In this document: positions 10,974-24,721 of the stretch, in pieces | Layout of the letters: the number at the start of each line of letters is the position of its first letter | Numbering within the stretch: the first letter of the stretch is position 1 | Assembly: GCA_018398765.1 (NCBI GenBank) | Contig: JAHBMJ010005436.1 | Span: 1-59,154, forward strand | DNA: 59,154 nucleotides | Source: Chromera velia | Taxonomy: Eukaryota > Sar > Chromeraceae | Direction of reading: 5' to 3' | Notes under the pieces: generated by a model | Seen by the model: the letters and a program-made list of their open reading frames with translations, nothing else | Told to the model about the DNA's origin: nothing | Database searches by the model: none | Translations under genes and position numbers: made by a program

Positions 10974-11008
<35 letters not shown>
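10890..11008. repeat. GTGCAT hexamer array grading into (GT)n
   Basis: About seven units of GTGCAT (10898-10938) pass into GT repeats with CAT and CGT interruptions up to 11008. Confidence 0.9.
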
Positions 11009-11010
<2 letters not shown>

Positions 11011-11192
11011 GTAGGAGCGAGGAAAACAGCAAATTTGTCCAAGGCTACTCAGGCATTTGTAGCTTTCAATAATCTCTCGTACGTTCCAATCATGTTGTTC
11101 ATTGCAATGATTCATGCAGTGAAAAATGTTGAAAATATGAAAAAAGAAGTCAACAATGTTATCTCTTTACTTTTTTTTAGTTTCCTTTGCTT

Positions 11193-11378
11193 CTAGGGCA
11201 TGCACTCCAAAAAAAAAAAAAAAAGTGAAAAGACTTTTAGTTTTTTCTTTTTTAGAAGACAAATGTTTGAAACTTTTTGTGAATGACAACTTGTGAACAT
11301 CTACAGTCAGGCTAGCACTCCCATGCAGTGATAAAAATCCAAAACCCCTTTTATTTTTTTTTGGAGTGCATGCCCTAG
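11193..11378. mobile_element. MITE with 16-bp TIR and 8-bp target duplication
   Basis: Ends CTAGGGCATGCACTCC and its perfect complement lie at 11193-11208 and 11363-11378, each next to an A/T run. The direct repeat CTTTGCTT flanks both sides (11185-11192 and 11379-11386). The length is 186 bp, with no coding capacity. An 8-bp duplication fits hAT-type elements. Confidence 0.8.
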
Positions 11379-12033
11379 CTTTGCTTATAATCTTAAGTCA
11401 TATCATAGTTTAGATTGCACTGGCAACCTGTTACATATATTGATTGAAATACATATAAATTATATTATTATATGTACTACTATATACATGTTTTGATCTG
11501 GTTTTGATTACTGTTAATTAGTCTGTATGACATTCAAAGTTTGATAAAACTTTAATTTTTGAATTTAAATTGCATTAACAAGAGACTTATATAGTGAGTT
11601 ACTTTAAGTAAGAGCTTAAACTAGAGTTAGAGCTAGAGGTTTAAAAGCGCTATTAAAAGTTACTATAATAAAAATAGCATATGATCTAAATTAACTGGTA
11701 AACCAAGCTTCAGGAAAAATTGAATTAATATGTTTCGATAATAAATCTAGTGATAAATCTTTCACTTTAAATTCATATCGATCATATGAACGCTAAAATC
11801 TAAATTATTGTACAGTGATTTCTAGCATGATTTTATGTAAAGTGAGTCATTAGAGAAGGTCACTGAGTAAGTAGCGAATAAACAAAAGGAGAAATAAGGC
11901 AAGAAAGCTAGGCACTCATATTAATAAATCAATCACTTTTGTAAATAATGATCGTAAATCTGTAAATCAAAAGCACTACCATGAACCGAATTTTTAATCA
12001 GTCGATGCGCATGCAATTAATTCGGCCATGCAA

Positions 12034-12742
12034 TTAGTTGAGCCGAGGTGCAACGTTGCTTTCCGTTTCACTCCTTCCTCCCCTACTAACACCTGAGGAG
12101 GGACGCGAGCGGGACGTTTGGGTTTTTCCCCGGCTCCGCCTCCCCCTGTCTTGGTCTCTCCCGTCTCCTCCCCCGCCAGGAGGGACTGAGACGATGAACT
12201 CATTTGCCCGGTACCGAGCATCCCGCTCCTCACGGCTCATCTCTGCTACTTCAGGGTCCCCTTCTCTCCAGTCCCCCCCCCCCCTCTCTGTATACAAACG
12301 CCGCCGGGGCCCCGCACCCCCCCCCGACCCTCTGGGCCCACTACTCCTTCCGGCCGAGGCCCCTTCCCTCAAGGGTCCTGCCATCGGCGCCGCCACAGGA
12401 AGACCCCGGTCTCTATCCCTCTCCCCTGTCCCTGGGAGGCTGACTTTTCTGTTCTCCTTCTGGTACTCCTCAAACTCCTCCATGTCTCTCAGAGAGACGC
12501 GAGAGGTCGGTCGACGATCCTGTACGATTTGATAAGGAAAGTGAAGGTTTGAATGAAAGTGTCAAGAACTGAAGAGTTCAGAGGCTCAATCCAAAGGGAG
12601 AGAAGAAAGAAATGAGCGAGTAGCAGAACAGGCGCACACTTGTCTTGCGGATGGGCCAAAGTGTCATGATCGACTTTTCAACTGAATTCTGGGAGACGGG
12701 TGAACGACATGCAGACGCAGAAAGATGAATAGATACACACAC

Positions 12743-12782
<40 letters not shown>

Positions 12783-12824
12783 ACACACATACGCACACAC
12801 ACACACACACACGCACACACACAC

Positions 12825-12861
<37 letters not shown>

Positions 12862-12896
12862 TACATACATACATACATACATACACATATATACGT

Positions 12897-12991
<95 letters not shown>

Positions 12992-15900
12992 TCTGAATTG
13001 CACAATCTGCTTACCTCTCCTTCCCGTTTGGCGTGTCGATTCTCTTCACTCTTATTCGTCCATGCCACAGATGGCGCTCTGTCTCTCCCGTCTCCTTTCA
13101 GGCTCTCCCCCCTCACGCTTCTCTCCTCTGTCTCCTCCCCTTCCCCTGGAGTCCTTCCTCGAGGAGGGAGAAAGTCGGAGGGAAGGGGGCGGTCCGACAG
13201 AACCCTGCCTAAAGCCCGGGAAGAAAATCCATCCATCGCCCCCCCACTCGTGTCGGGAATAGAGTGGACAGGTCGTCCTCTCTCGGCTGCACCGTCTCGT
13301 TTGTCTGAGGGACGGTCGCCCCCTATCTGTCTGAGCGCTTGTATGGCTCTGATGGCTGAGTCTCTTCCCTCTGTGTACACCCCTGATATGCCCTCAAGGG
13401 GACCGTCACCCCTGACTGATTCCAAATGCTCAAGAAGAGCCCCGTGACGAGAGGGACTGAAGACATGACTGGAGGGTTGGGTGAAGTCTTCGTTAGGTTG
13501 GGGGACGGGGGGGGCAGCTCTTTGATAGTTATTTGGAAGTGAGAGAGAAAGGAGGTCTGTCGACAGTCCGCTCGATTTGTGTCGCGCGTCGTCCTTTCCT
13601 CCTCCAATGACCGTAGTCAAATATTCGAGTCGTTCGGCAAGTTTCTCTGTCGGGAGTGGTGCACCCTTCCCGCCGTGTCCGAAGTGGACTCTCTGTCTGA
13701 TCTCTCTCTTTGACTCCTGAACTCTCTCTGCCGTCAATCTCTGTCTCTGAATCTGCGGCAGGGGAGGCAGCTGTCTCTGTGACAGGGCCAGTGCCTGCTC
13801 ATTGTCTATCGAATAAAGTTCTTCGTCTGCTCTCAACCGTCTCTGCCGATCCCTTTGCCGTCTCTCTATGAGAGACAGAATGCGAGGGGGTTCTCTTGCG
13901 GATCCCTCCAGGTTCACACGTGCGGCTTCGGCCCGTGACGACACCCCTGTTTCTGTTGTGTGATGGAGCTGTGGCCTGTCTGTTAGAGAACCTCTTTGCA
14001 TCTGTCTGCCTCCCGTTACGGCAGCTGCAGGCCCGTAGGAAGCTGAGAGATCCAGATATGAGTCTCCTCTCTCGTCCCGACCCAATGAAGTCAAGGCAAC
14101 AGGCCCGTTGCCGGGGCCTCCCCGCGTTCGTCCCTCTCCCCTCCCCCCCCTCCTACTTCCATCATCACCTGCAGAAGAATTCAAGCCGTCTGCAGATCTT
14201 CCTATTTGATTTTGCCAATCTGATGACGCGTGAGAGTCCTGAACCATTCTGTTTACATTTCTATTTGTGGATCTTCTGTGGCTGGCAGAAGAAGCAGCCA
14301 CCTCATGATCATTCAAAACGCGGGGGGGGCCTCCATCTACCGATACGTGCCTCTTCCCAGATTTCCTTCTGGACACGTGTCTTGCTCTCTCAGGCTCACT
14401 CTCTCCGTCGTCTTCTGCTGCTGCCTGATCATCTCCCTGTTGTCGTTGACTGTGACTCTCTCTGCGTCTCCCCCCTTTCTCATCCGCCCCCGACTCTCTC
14501 CTTCCCCCCCTCGCCAGGTCATTAGACACCGACGCACTCATGTTCACTTCAACGTCCTCCAGGCTGTTCGCACTGGACACGGAGGACCTCGAGGGTTTGC
14601 GTCTGAAGGAACGCAAAGAGGAGGACCCCCCCGCACTCAGGAGATCCCGTCGAATAGGAGAGATCGACTCTCTCCGCACGCCCTCTCCGTCTCTGTCTCT
14701 GTCTCCAGCAATGGACACACGGCGGTCATCTGTAGAGGAGCCTCCGGGCTGAAGCGACTGAGGTCCGAGGCTGCACAACACGGGAGGCAGGCCACATGCA
14801 GACATCCATCAGCAGAAGTGCCGGAGATTGATAGAATAAGTGCAGGCACGTGCGCATAAATGACGAAGATGAAAAAAGAGGAGTATTCAGGAGCAGAGCA
14901 GTAGTGACTCTGGATGTTCGGCGAACAATCACGAGGAGGCCAAAAGGAAAGTCAATAAGCCAACTCACAGAAATAAAGACAGGCAGGCAGGTGCTCAGAG
15001 GAAATTCCCCAGAAGAGAGGAAGTGGCTTGCTGCATCTTTCTTTCTATGGGAGGTTTGACCATCCAGTCATTATGCCTGTAAAACCGACCTTCTCGATCT
15101 GTCGGCTTGTAGCTGCAAGAACAAAGCAGTAGAGAGGGAGAGAGTAAGGATGTGTGGAGCTATCCGCAATGAACGCAATTCGGTAGCAGAAGGAAGAAGA
15201 GAACGATGGAAGGAAAACTGGAAACCTCACACGGGGCTTGCCTATCACATGTTTGGAAGGGTCAAAGTGCAGTCGCCAGAGAGATGGACCAGATTTGGCC
15301 CAAGATTCTTCCTCTGCTTCAAGCGACTATGCTTTCAATAAGTCGACCACTCTCTCCCCCATTCACTCGATGCATCACGCAGTCAATGAAGTAATCAAAT
15401 CTCTCCCCTTCCCCTTCCCACCTTATCGAGCTCTATTGCCTTCTTCTCCCGCTCCTCCAGCTCTCTCTCTGGGGAAAGCGTAGATCCTCTTCTCATCGTC
15501 TGTGCCGCCTTCTTCGTCGAACTCCCGAGGAACATGTTCTTCGAGACCTTCAATTCCTTCACTAACGCTCTCCACTCCTTCTCCTCCTCCTTTAATTTCT
15601 TTCGCTCCTCTTCGGACAACGCCTCCACTTTCTGAGGTGTCACCTTGACCTGCAGTCACGTGAGCAAATCGAAGAGGAAGGAAGACTGACTGATGGATGC
15701 ACAAGGACAGCTCTACTAATCCTACACACACAAAAACACGGAAGCACAGCGCACTACCCACACACAAACAGACAGTTACTCAGGTGCACTTCTTAAGAAT
15801 GCAAGCAGGTAAACAGCAGAAAGAAGGGCAGGCACTGGAGAGAGGAGAAAAGCAAGACAGAGGCAATAAGCTGGGGCGAGAGAGAGTAAAAGAGAAAGAG

Positions 15901-16382
15901 AGAGATGGTGCCAAACAACTCTTGGACTGATTGATCACAGAACAAGAAAATGACATGATGAATGGAGTGTCAATCCTGACCCACCTGTTCTGCCGCTCTC
16001 AGCATTGCCTCTTCCTCCCTCCCCCCTGTCCCGGGAAGTCTCGTGTTCCGTTTCTTCTCGTCAACCCTCGGGGGGGCAGGCACAGAATTTCCCAAAGCTG
16101 TGCCTTTGCGTTTCGGATCGGGAGGTGACCCCACACCCCCCAGTGCCACAGAGGCTCGTTGCCCTGCCTTCCCTCCCTTCTCCCCGCCTCCACCAGGCCC
16201 GACCGAAAGGTCCAAATTTGACCTTCCCTTGGTCGCATCTGTGGGTTTTCTTGGTGAGGCCCTACTGAGATTCTTTGGAAGCTCCCTGGCCTTCGCCTTT
16301 TCCTTCTCACTCCTTTCGTCTCTTTCCCCCCTTTCACCCCCCCGGACGCTCTCACTGGGGGCCACCGATACAGCGGACTTCT

Positions 16383-16421
<39 letters not shown>

Positions 16422-17383
16422 GCAAGATGGGTTGATGCTGTCTGAGTGGATGGGCGGAAGGCTTTGCTGTCGATGAAGGTCAAACGCATATTGGGGGGAC
16501 TGGTTTCTGGCAGAAGTGGAAAAAGGAGCGTACACAAAGACAGGCAGAGCGGCGGAGGGGAGGAGACAAATCACCGCGAGAGAGGGAGAAAGAAACTGTT
16601 TGACTGTGAAAAGAGAAAAAGAACCACGTAGCAGTTCCACAAAAATTAACAACGGAATCATTGATGGGGCAAACAAAAAGCAAAAGCAGCATGCAGAGAA
16701 CGGGGAAGCAGAGCAATGACTGACTGACAGTGGGGTCTTGGATGTCCTCCTGGGAGTAGCCTGCATGTGGGTGAGACACGGGGGGTAAACCGTAGTAGTA
16801 TGAGAATTAAATGGAATGGCAAGTTGGATCAAGTTGGGGAAGAAGACTTTTCTTCATTCACCACCCAAGGGGGAAAAAGAAGAGATTGAGAGGGACGCTT
16901 GGTTGGGATTCTCTGTCATCTATTCCTCCCTTGGCTTCCTTCCTTGTCACCTCAGCTCCTTCATTTCCGTCCTCACTTCTATTTTTTGTTTGTAGCTCGC
17001 TGACAAAATGGCTCTTTGATGAAGTTCAAAGCATCTCTTCCGTCTCCGCGTCCCAGTAACCTTCCTTGTCTGTCTGAGCTGACCATAGTGATCTGCAAAC
17101 TGTTGAGATGTCTTCCTGCTGATCAGCTTTGCCGTCTCCTTGTCGTTCCTCTCTGCCTCCCTGAGGATCCTCAAGATTTCCTCTAGCTCTTTGACCTGCT
17201 GCTCCAACTGCTGCCGCCTCTCCCTCTCTGCCGTTGCTATCATTTTGAACTTCTCTGCCCTCTGCTCCAGTAGTACCTTCTCTTGCTTCAGGGCCTGCGG
17301 ATGAAAAGTCGTGAGCGGATAGTGAGTGCATCCATGAATCAGTCAACAGAGAGACAGACAGGCAGACAGACAGACAGACAGAC

Positions 17384-17421
<38 letters not shown>

Positions 17422-20400
17422 TGAAGGGACAGGCGAAGCAGATGCACATACCAAAGCAATTCAATGAGAGATGACCGAACTAATTGATTTGCAAACTGAC
17501 AGAAGAACTAAGACCAGAGAGAGGTAAAAGAGTCAGAATTCAAAAGGAGGGCGCAGTACTGCATGAAGAGAGAGGGGTTGAGTGACAAAATTCAAAAAGA
17601 AAGGAAGGAAGGAAGGAAGGAAGGAAGAAAGGACGCATGCACTCACTGACGTCTGTCTGTTCCCTTAGAAGTGACATTGCAGAGGGCTCAGAGGGTTCCA
17701 CTACCTCCGTCCCTGTGTCTAGAGGCTCGCTGCCTGACCGGACAAGTGGTGCTTCGTGTGGCTTTTTTTCTTCCCCGTCTCCTCCAGTCTTTGGCTGCTC
17801 TTTCTCATCCTGTGTGGGCGCCTCAAAACCCATGACGGCCAGCGTGTTTGATTTTTTCATTTTCTTTGGTGCCTCTTCTTCTTTAGCTACTTCTGCTTTC
17901 TTCCCCTTTGGCGCTTCGTCCTCCTTCATTTCGCCTGACGGCACGTCAGTTTGGTTGGCTTCATCACCTTCGCCCGGAGGTTCCTGTAAATTCCCAGTGT
18001 CGTCTCCTTTTTCTTTTGCCTCTCCCCCCCCTTCAGCAAAAGGATCCGTGGGGGTTTCTGTCTGATTTGCTGGAGGGTCAGACGATTCATTGGGTCCTTT
18101 TCCTTCTTCCTGCGATTCTCTTTGGCCATCAGCAGGAGAAGGTCTGATTGTCCTAGGGGGCTCTTTTGGAGAGAACGTGACGGTGGACAACTTTCTGACG
18201 TCGTTCTTGAGGACGTCCCTCGATTGAATTTGGAGCAGGGAGGCTTTGCGGTCCTGTTTGAAGGCAGAAGGGTCGATGCCGTGGGATCGGGTCTCCTTCT
18301 TGGCTGACACGGATGCTGTGCGGGGCCTTCTTCTTTCCTGCTGAAGGGGAGAAGAAGGCGTGCCGGCAGGTTGGGCCAATGAGGAGAGTCCACTGAGGTC
18401 TTCTCCATTTCGGATCTTCATGAGAATCTTCATGAGGATCTCTAGCTCTGCCTCCGAGGTTGTGTTGACTAGAGCCTGTGCCTGGGTCGACAGTTGGGAA
18501 GGGGAGGCACCTTGAAGAAGAGCAGAGGGGGGCATGGGGGAGAGAGACATGTTCAGAGGATTGTTGGGATCCTGAGAAAATCGTCTGCTGATGGCAGGTG
18601 CAGTCGGGTGTTGTTGCTGCAGTTGCGGCAGGGAGGAGTTTTCATCTGCAGAGGGATGGGCTGGAAGGTCTACACTGCCAGAGACGACGGGGGAGGTGGG
18701 GGGGGAGAGAGACTCTTTTCGCTTTTCTGATCCATCCTTCTCGCTTGCCCTCGACTTGCTGTGCCGTCTCCCTGAGGAGGCCTTGTCTGAGAGGTGGGAA
18801 CTCCTCCTGTCGCTGTTTTGTGTGTACGATGAGACTTCACGATGCAAGGGGGAGCTGGTGACGCTGCCCTCGTCCTCGTCGTCCACTGCATGGAATGAAC
18901 GAAGGAAGGAAGCAAGGAACGCAGATTTATGAAACACCAGACAGACAGGCAACAGAGGGCGCATGCTGAACTAACTCAAAGGAATATTCAGATGCTTGGA
19001 AGGAAGGAAGGATATCGGAGTAGTTGGTGATGCCGCTTTGGCTCTGCTCACTCTTGAAACCTCACTACCTTTCTCACCTCATCCATTGGCTCATAGGCCA
19101 TGCAGACAATAACTGGCAGACGCACCGGGGAAAGTCAGCGCAAAAAAAGCACAACATGCATGCAATAAAGAGGGCAGGCAACCCCCCGAGGAGATTGCAT
19201 GACCACCAGAGGCGCACAGGGCAAAAAGAAGGCAGGCAGGCAGGCAGGCAGACATACAAAATGACATTCTTGCAGATAGATAGACGGTAAACAGACTAAG
19301 AGGCAGGCAGGCAGGCAGGCAGGCAGGCATACGATTAGTCAGATGCACAAACAGCAAGCAGACAAAATTGAATTGACTGACTGACACAGTCCGAGTGCCT
19401 GAATTTTCTTCTTCTCCTCCTGACTCTCTCCGCTCTTCACATTATTCATCCAGTCCTTCGTCTTCTCTCTGCAGGCACACACGTTTTTTTTTTTTTTTTC
19501 ATCAGAATGAAGAATGTACACACCAGTCGGCTTGCTTACAGACAGTCAAGCAAAAGAAATCGAGGGAAGTCGATATCCAAATTTGGCTGGCTCACGCCGA
19601 CAATGTGCAAGAAACGGCAAAAACAAATAAAAAGGAGAGCAGGAAAACGCAATGGAGAGAGATGAGGGAAAAGGAGAGAGACGTGCCGCCTATCGTCAGT
19701 GAACTAATCTAACCCAGAGAGGCCTTCCTTTTATGACGCTGCATGCATGCAGAGAAAAAAAACTGACGAGTACTGTCGGGTGTCCTTCGAATCTCTTGGG
19801 ACGGTGATGGAGATGGTTTTTTCTTTGTGCTTGGGCCCCTTGCTCTGAACCCTGTCTCTCCCTCCTCTGCAGACAAAAAGAGTCAATCAAAAAGGCAGAT
19901 AAATACACATCCAGCTCGTATGGGTAGGATAGAAGGAGTAATCCTAGACAAACTCTGAACAGAGAGAAAACCCAAAAATAGATGGTGAAATGCAAAAAAG
20001 AGCTTGATTGTTCTTCAAACGAAACAAACGCTCCCCATCGAGATCTCAATGCGCGACTCTAATGTTGACACGGAGGGGGAAAAGACACAGCAGATGGGAA
20101 GGGAAACCTGTCCACCGCCCTCTCATTTGCGTTCAGTACAATTTCTCATTGAAGATCGAGTTCAGAAAGAATTAGAGAGACTGACGGCTGGAGTAATCTG
20201 AGGTCAGGTGCAGAAATTCCCTGAGGGAGTGAGGGCATCGACGCCCTCCCTGGACTTCCCCTGGCTGCCAGGCCTTCATTCCCTCCAACATCTGTGCGTG
20301 CGCTTGTGGGAGGGCTGCCCTTCAGCAGCGTCTCTGTGATCTCTGCGGCGAGTGCTTCTCTTTGGCTCTTCTCTTGTGCTGCTATTCTCTCCTGGTTCTG

Positions 20401-22923
20401 CTGCTGTCTGGCCAGACTCTTCCTTGCAGAGAGGGGAATGAAACTCTCTGCCTCCATGAACGTCTCTCGCATGATGGCGTCTCGCAGAGCCTGCAGGCAA
20501 AAAGGAAGACAAAACGTCAGATACGGGGGAACCAAACGAGTTTGTTGGAGTCCAGCAGGAGAGAACACAACACAGACAGGGACGGATATGGGAAGAATGA
20601 AAAAAGAGTGTCCTGTGAGGAGATGAGGCGGGATGGATGCAGGAAGGGGGAACGAAGGAAGGGAGGGAGGGAGAAAAGCAAAGAAACACACAGACAGGCA
20701 AATGGGTTTTGTTCATCCAGAAATGCGAATGGCAAAACTCCGTAACAAGTTCTTTGTACGCTATTCCGCTGAGACATATTCGTGTGTGTGCAGCATTCAA
20801 CCAGGAACTCCGTGTAGAGTGCAATTCTTTTATGATAGAACAAAGAGAAAACACTCACCTCCAGCCTCTTCTTATCCATTGGGCTTTCTTTGCTGTCCTT
20901 TTTGTCCTCTCCCTCTGCCTCTGTTTCTGCGCCATCATCCTTATCATCGACTCCCCCCCCCTGTCCTCCACTTTTAGTTCCATGAGACCACTGCCACGAC
21001 TCCAGGTCCGTCGTTCCCTTCAGCACCTTCGCCCTTCTATTGAAGATGTCGTCTGGTCGGAGGAAGAGGGCGTCCTTCGGGTTGACCCATGAGAGGAACG
21101 AGTTCACTGCTGCGTTTGCCTTGTGTGCTTCGGTCGTCATCGTTCCTTTCTCCAAGGAATTTCCCTTCAACTTCCCTGCCATGGTTGCCTTCTTTTCGTC
21201 CTCCAATGTCGTGAGGGTCGCCTTGAGGGTCTGAAGATCGGAAGTTGCCGTCTCGTGCTCTAGACGAAGTCTTTGAGCCTCAGTTTCCAGACGGGCGACC
21301 TGTCGAGTTGCTTCGTGGAGTTCCTTCTCTGTCTTTTTGAAGTTGATCTGCAATGAACACGAGCAGCAAAAATAGTGGGCGCATGGATGTACTGATCGAC
21401 AAGCATTTTGTTCGGAAACGTCTGCATGAGATTGCCGCACGGACGTGCATCTTTCTCAAATGCAGTGTCGGTGTGACAACGTCAAAGACCATATTGAGTT
21501 TTTCCTGTTTTTTCAGGTCGACTGCTTTCCTCCTCTTGTCCGCGTCTCACCGATTTCAACCGGCTGTCAAAACTTTGCGGAGAAACCGATGCCCAGCAAG
21601 AGACTGCTTCGTCTGGATGGAGGGATGTTTCTTTTTGTGTGCGTGTGTGTATGTGTGTGCGTTGTTTGTACTGTCTGTGTGAATGAAAGAAGAACAAGGT
21701 CAAGTAAAAAAGAGAATGAGATTGGATACAGAACGCTTCTGCTGGTACGTTTTGTAAGATTGCATTGGATGCAGAATTCTCAGACAGAAAGTCGAACAAA
21801 ACTACACACCATGCAATTCAAAGGAAGGATCGAACAAAACAAAAAACGCACACACCACCCCCTGCAGGACCCACGTACCGGCCTCTGGCCCCCGTCCCCA
21901 GGACCAGGCAGGCCGATGTCGTCTGTCTGGCACGTCTTTACACTGCCCTTCTGAGCGGGCTTTGCTGCCCCTTTGCCTGAAGTGTCAGAACCCTTCTTCG
22001 CATCTGCAGTATGGCATGCAGTCATACGCAAGGTGGTAGTGAAAGCTTTCCATACGTGTGCATTCATTCTAACGCAATGTTTTCTCACCCCACCTTCCGC
22101 AAGCAAAACTCCACAATGGAACTCCACACAGAGATAAACCATTCAAAAAAACCTACTTACCGTCTTTCTGCTTTGGGTCATCCGTCTGCACTCTCTGGTT
22201 TCTTGTCTGCTTCTCTGCCGCCGTCCTTTGCCTTACGTCCTCCTGGAGCTTGTCGATCTCCATCTGCATCATTGACGCACGCATTTATTTAACCAGTGAA
22301 AGGGTGAAAGAATACAGAGAGAAGACGAAGAGCCAATCAAGACAGTGAAGGAGGAAAAAAAAGTCTGGCAGAAGCGCCACACAGTTGCTCCCGTGGAGTC
22401 ACACCTCTCATTAGTCTTCCGTTGACGGCCAATGGCATCGTTATTTGCTGGAAGGTGAAGGATACAAAAAAAGAAAGGGCAAGAGAGGATTGAATTTCCC
22501 TCCCTACCTTCATTGTGTCGCTTTGCTCTTGGAGGTCCAACTCGAGCATTGCAAGCTGCAAGCAGGCACCAAGAAGAAGGACTGTAAAGGAAGGGGGCAT
22601 GGGCGGCCGGATTCAGAAAGAGACAGAGAGAGAACGAGGGTATTGTGAATTGCTACAGCAGAACCGTCTAAGCTTCACTTCCTCCCTTGAAAAAAAAAAC
22701 ACGCTTAGAAAACAAATATGGAAAGAGGGAAAGGCTCGATCAATCGAGCAGACGACGACTGGAGTCATCGGAAAGAGAGAGAGAGAGGGTGCTGCAGTAG
22801 GAGATTAGAGCAAGCAGGAATGTGGCCATGGGCAGCCAACATATTCCTTTGACAACTCAATGCGTTCCACGTCCATGTACGCACAGGTGTATTTGGACAC
22901 ACACACACACCCACCCACACACA

Positions 22924-22972
<49 letters not shown>

Positions 22973-24679
22973 GAAGGTGCCCAAACACACACGCGCGCGC
23001 ACAGTCTATTCTCAGCGTGTCAGTCAAAGCGACACTCCGACACTCTCTGACTGACTGACTGACTCTGGTCTTCTGCGTGTTGTTCAAAGACTCCATCTTC
23101 GCCTTCTCCGCCTGCATGAACAAAAAGAAAAAATGCACACATGAAAGTAAACTGTATGAAAGTAAACGCATGCTCCATCTTCGCCTTCTCCGCCTGCATG
23201 AACAAAAAGAAAAAAACAATCAGAGAAGGAAGGATGCGCATTGGTTGCTGTCTGTCATGCTCCTGTAAGTGCGCGGGTTATATTCTCTTCTGACAAGGTG
23301 CAAAAAACCAGTCCGTTAGAACTTTCCGCACTCTTGTCTGTGTGTGTGAGGTAACGGATTTTTGAGAAGGATTCCGTCTTCGTCTCTTCTTGCTGCAAGT
23401 ACGCATTCGTTGGTTTTGTCTGGTACCAAGTGCGTGCTCTCTCCGTCAACGTTGGTATCGCCGCTCCAAATGCTCCTCCAACTATTGGAAGGAAAGAAGG
23501 AAGTGTCCGAGATGATCGATTCATCAGAACCATTCCATATATCCATCCCTAAATTGGCGAAGGGCCTTGCAGTGAGAAGTGCCCACCATCAGTTCTTTTA
23601 TCTGCGCGTCCTTCTCCTCAACTTTCAGTCTGCAAGCAAAAGAGGATGGATGGACAGCCACAAGAATGGGAATGGAGAGAGCTTGCCTGACAGGAAAAGA
23701 AAAAGACCTCTTGAAGGATTGAACCCTGGGGTCGGGAATGAAGAATGGGCAAGAAGGGAGGCAAAATCAACGGGAAAACATTTGAAGGGAGGTAAAATCA
23801 GTGGGAAAACATTTGCGGAATGAACGTCCAATGATCGCTTTTTTGGGGATGTGTCCAAGCGTCTTCTTCCACCTTCGCTTGTGTTGTCATGGTCTCTCAC
23901 GATCTTCCCGCNNNNNNNNNNNNNNNNNNNNNNNNNNNNNNNNNNNNNNNNNNNNNNNNNNNNNNNNNNNNNNNNNNNNNNNNNNNNNNNNNNNNNNNNN
24001 NNNNNNNNNNNNNNNNNNNNNNNNNNNNNNNNNNNNNNNNNNNNNNNNNNNNNNNNNNNNNNNNNNNNNNNNNNNNNNNNNNNNNNNNNNNNNNNNNNNN
24101 NNNNNNNNNNNNNNNNNNNNNNNNNNNNNNNNNNNNNNNNNNNNNNNNNNNNNNCCCCCCCGTCTCTGACTGACCGGAGGATGTCAATCTCTTGGAGGTG
24201 TTGGGGCGACTCTCCTCTCTGCAGAAGAACGAAGGTGGACGGAAAGCAAAAAATAGAGAGAGAGAAGGGGCAACTCATACCGGGGAATGCATGTCATTGC
24301 TGGAAAGGCAAGAAGATCACAAAGCCCAGAAGCATGGAAAAGTACCCACTGTAGGAAAGCCAAATACAGCACAGTCCAGCTCTTTCCTGACCCTGCCTGC
24401 CCTCCTGTCTCTCCCCACTCTGCCCTTAATTCTACGGATGATGTTCTTTCTCCCTTTGCCCTCCCACCTGCATAAAGGCCTCGTCAATGCATTTTCTTTC
24501 ATACAGAAAAAGAAAGAAAGAAAGAAAATGCACCCACCTGCATGAAGGCCTCGTCAATGAACCTCTGGCAATTGTTCAGCCACTCCAGACGAGTCGTCAG
24601 AGGCTGCAGAAGCAGGAAGAGAATGGAGGCACATAGCCGGTGAGCGCTCAAGCACGCACGCACGCACGCACGCACACAC

Positions 24680-24721
<42 letters not shown>

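Larger units (their letters stand above)
10206..12033. other. Intergenic repeats between convergent gene ends
   Basis: This holds the 3' flanks of the small plus-strand gene and of the minus-strand coiled-coil gene. Contents are (GA)n at 10686-10740, a GCATGT hexamer array grading into (GT)n at 10890-11008, a MITE at 11193-11378, and AT-rich DNA from 11400 to 12000. No gene is supported. Confidence 0.6.

Noticed and set aside
12664-13003. Frames rich in Val-Cys and Ser-Leu repeats
   Set aside because: Translations of (GT)n and (CT)n microsatellites, here and at 4800, 10900, 22900, 45200 and 47850.
23356-23392. Exon-like stretch after a good acceptor in the coiled-coil gene
   Set aside because: No donor in the phase needed for the next exon; skipping it joins 23587 to 23111 in phase.
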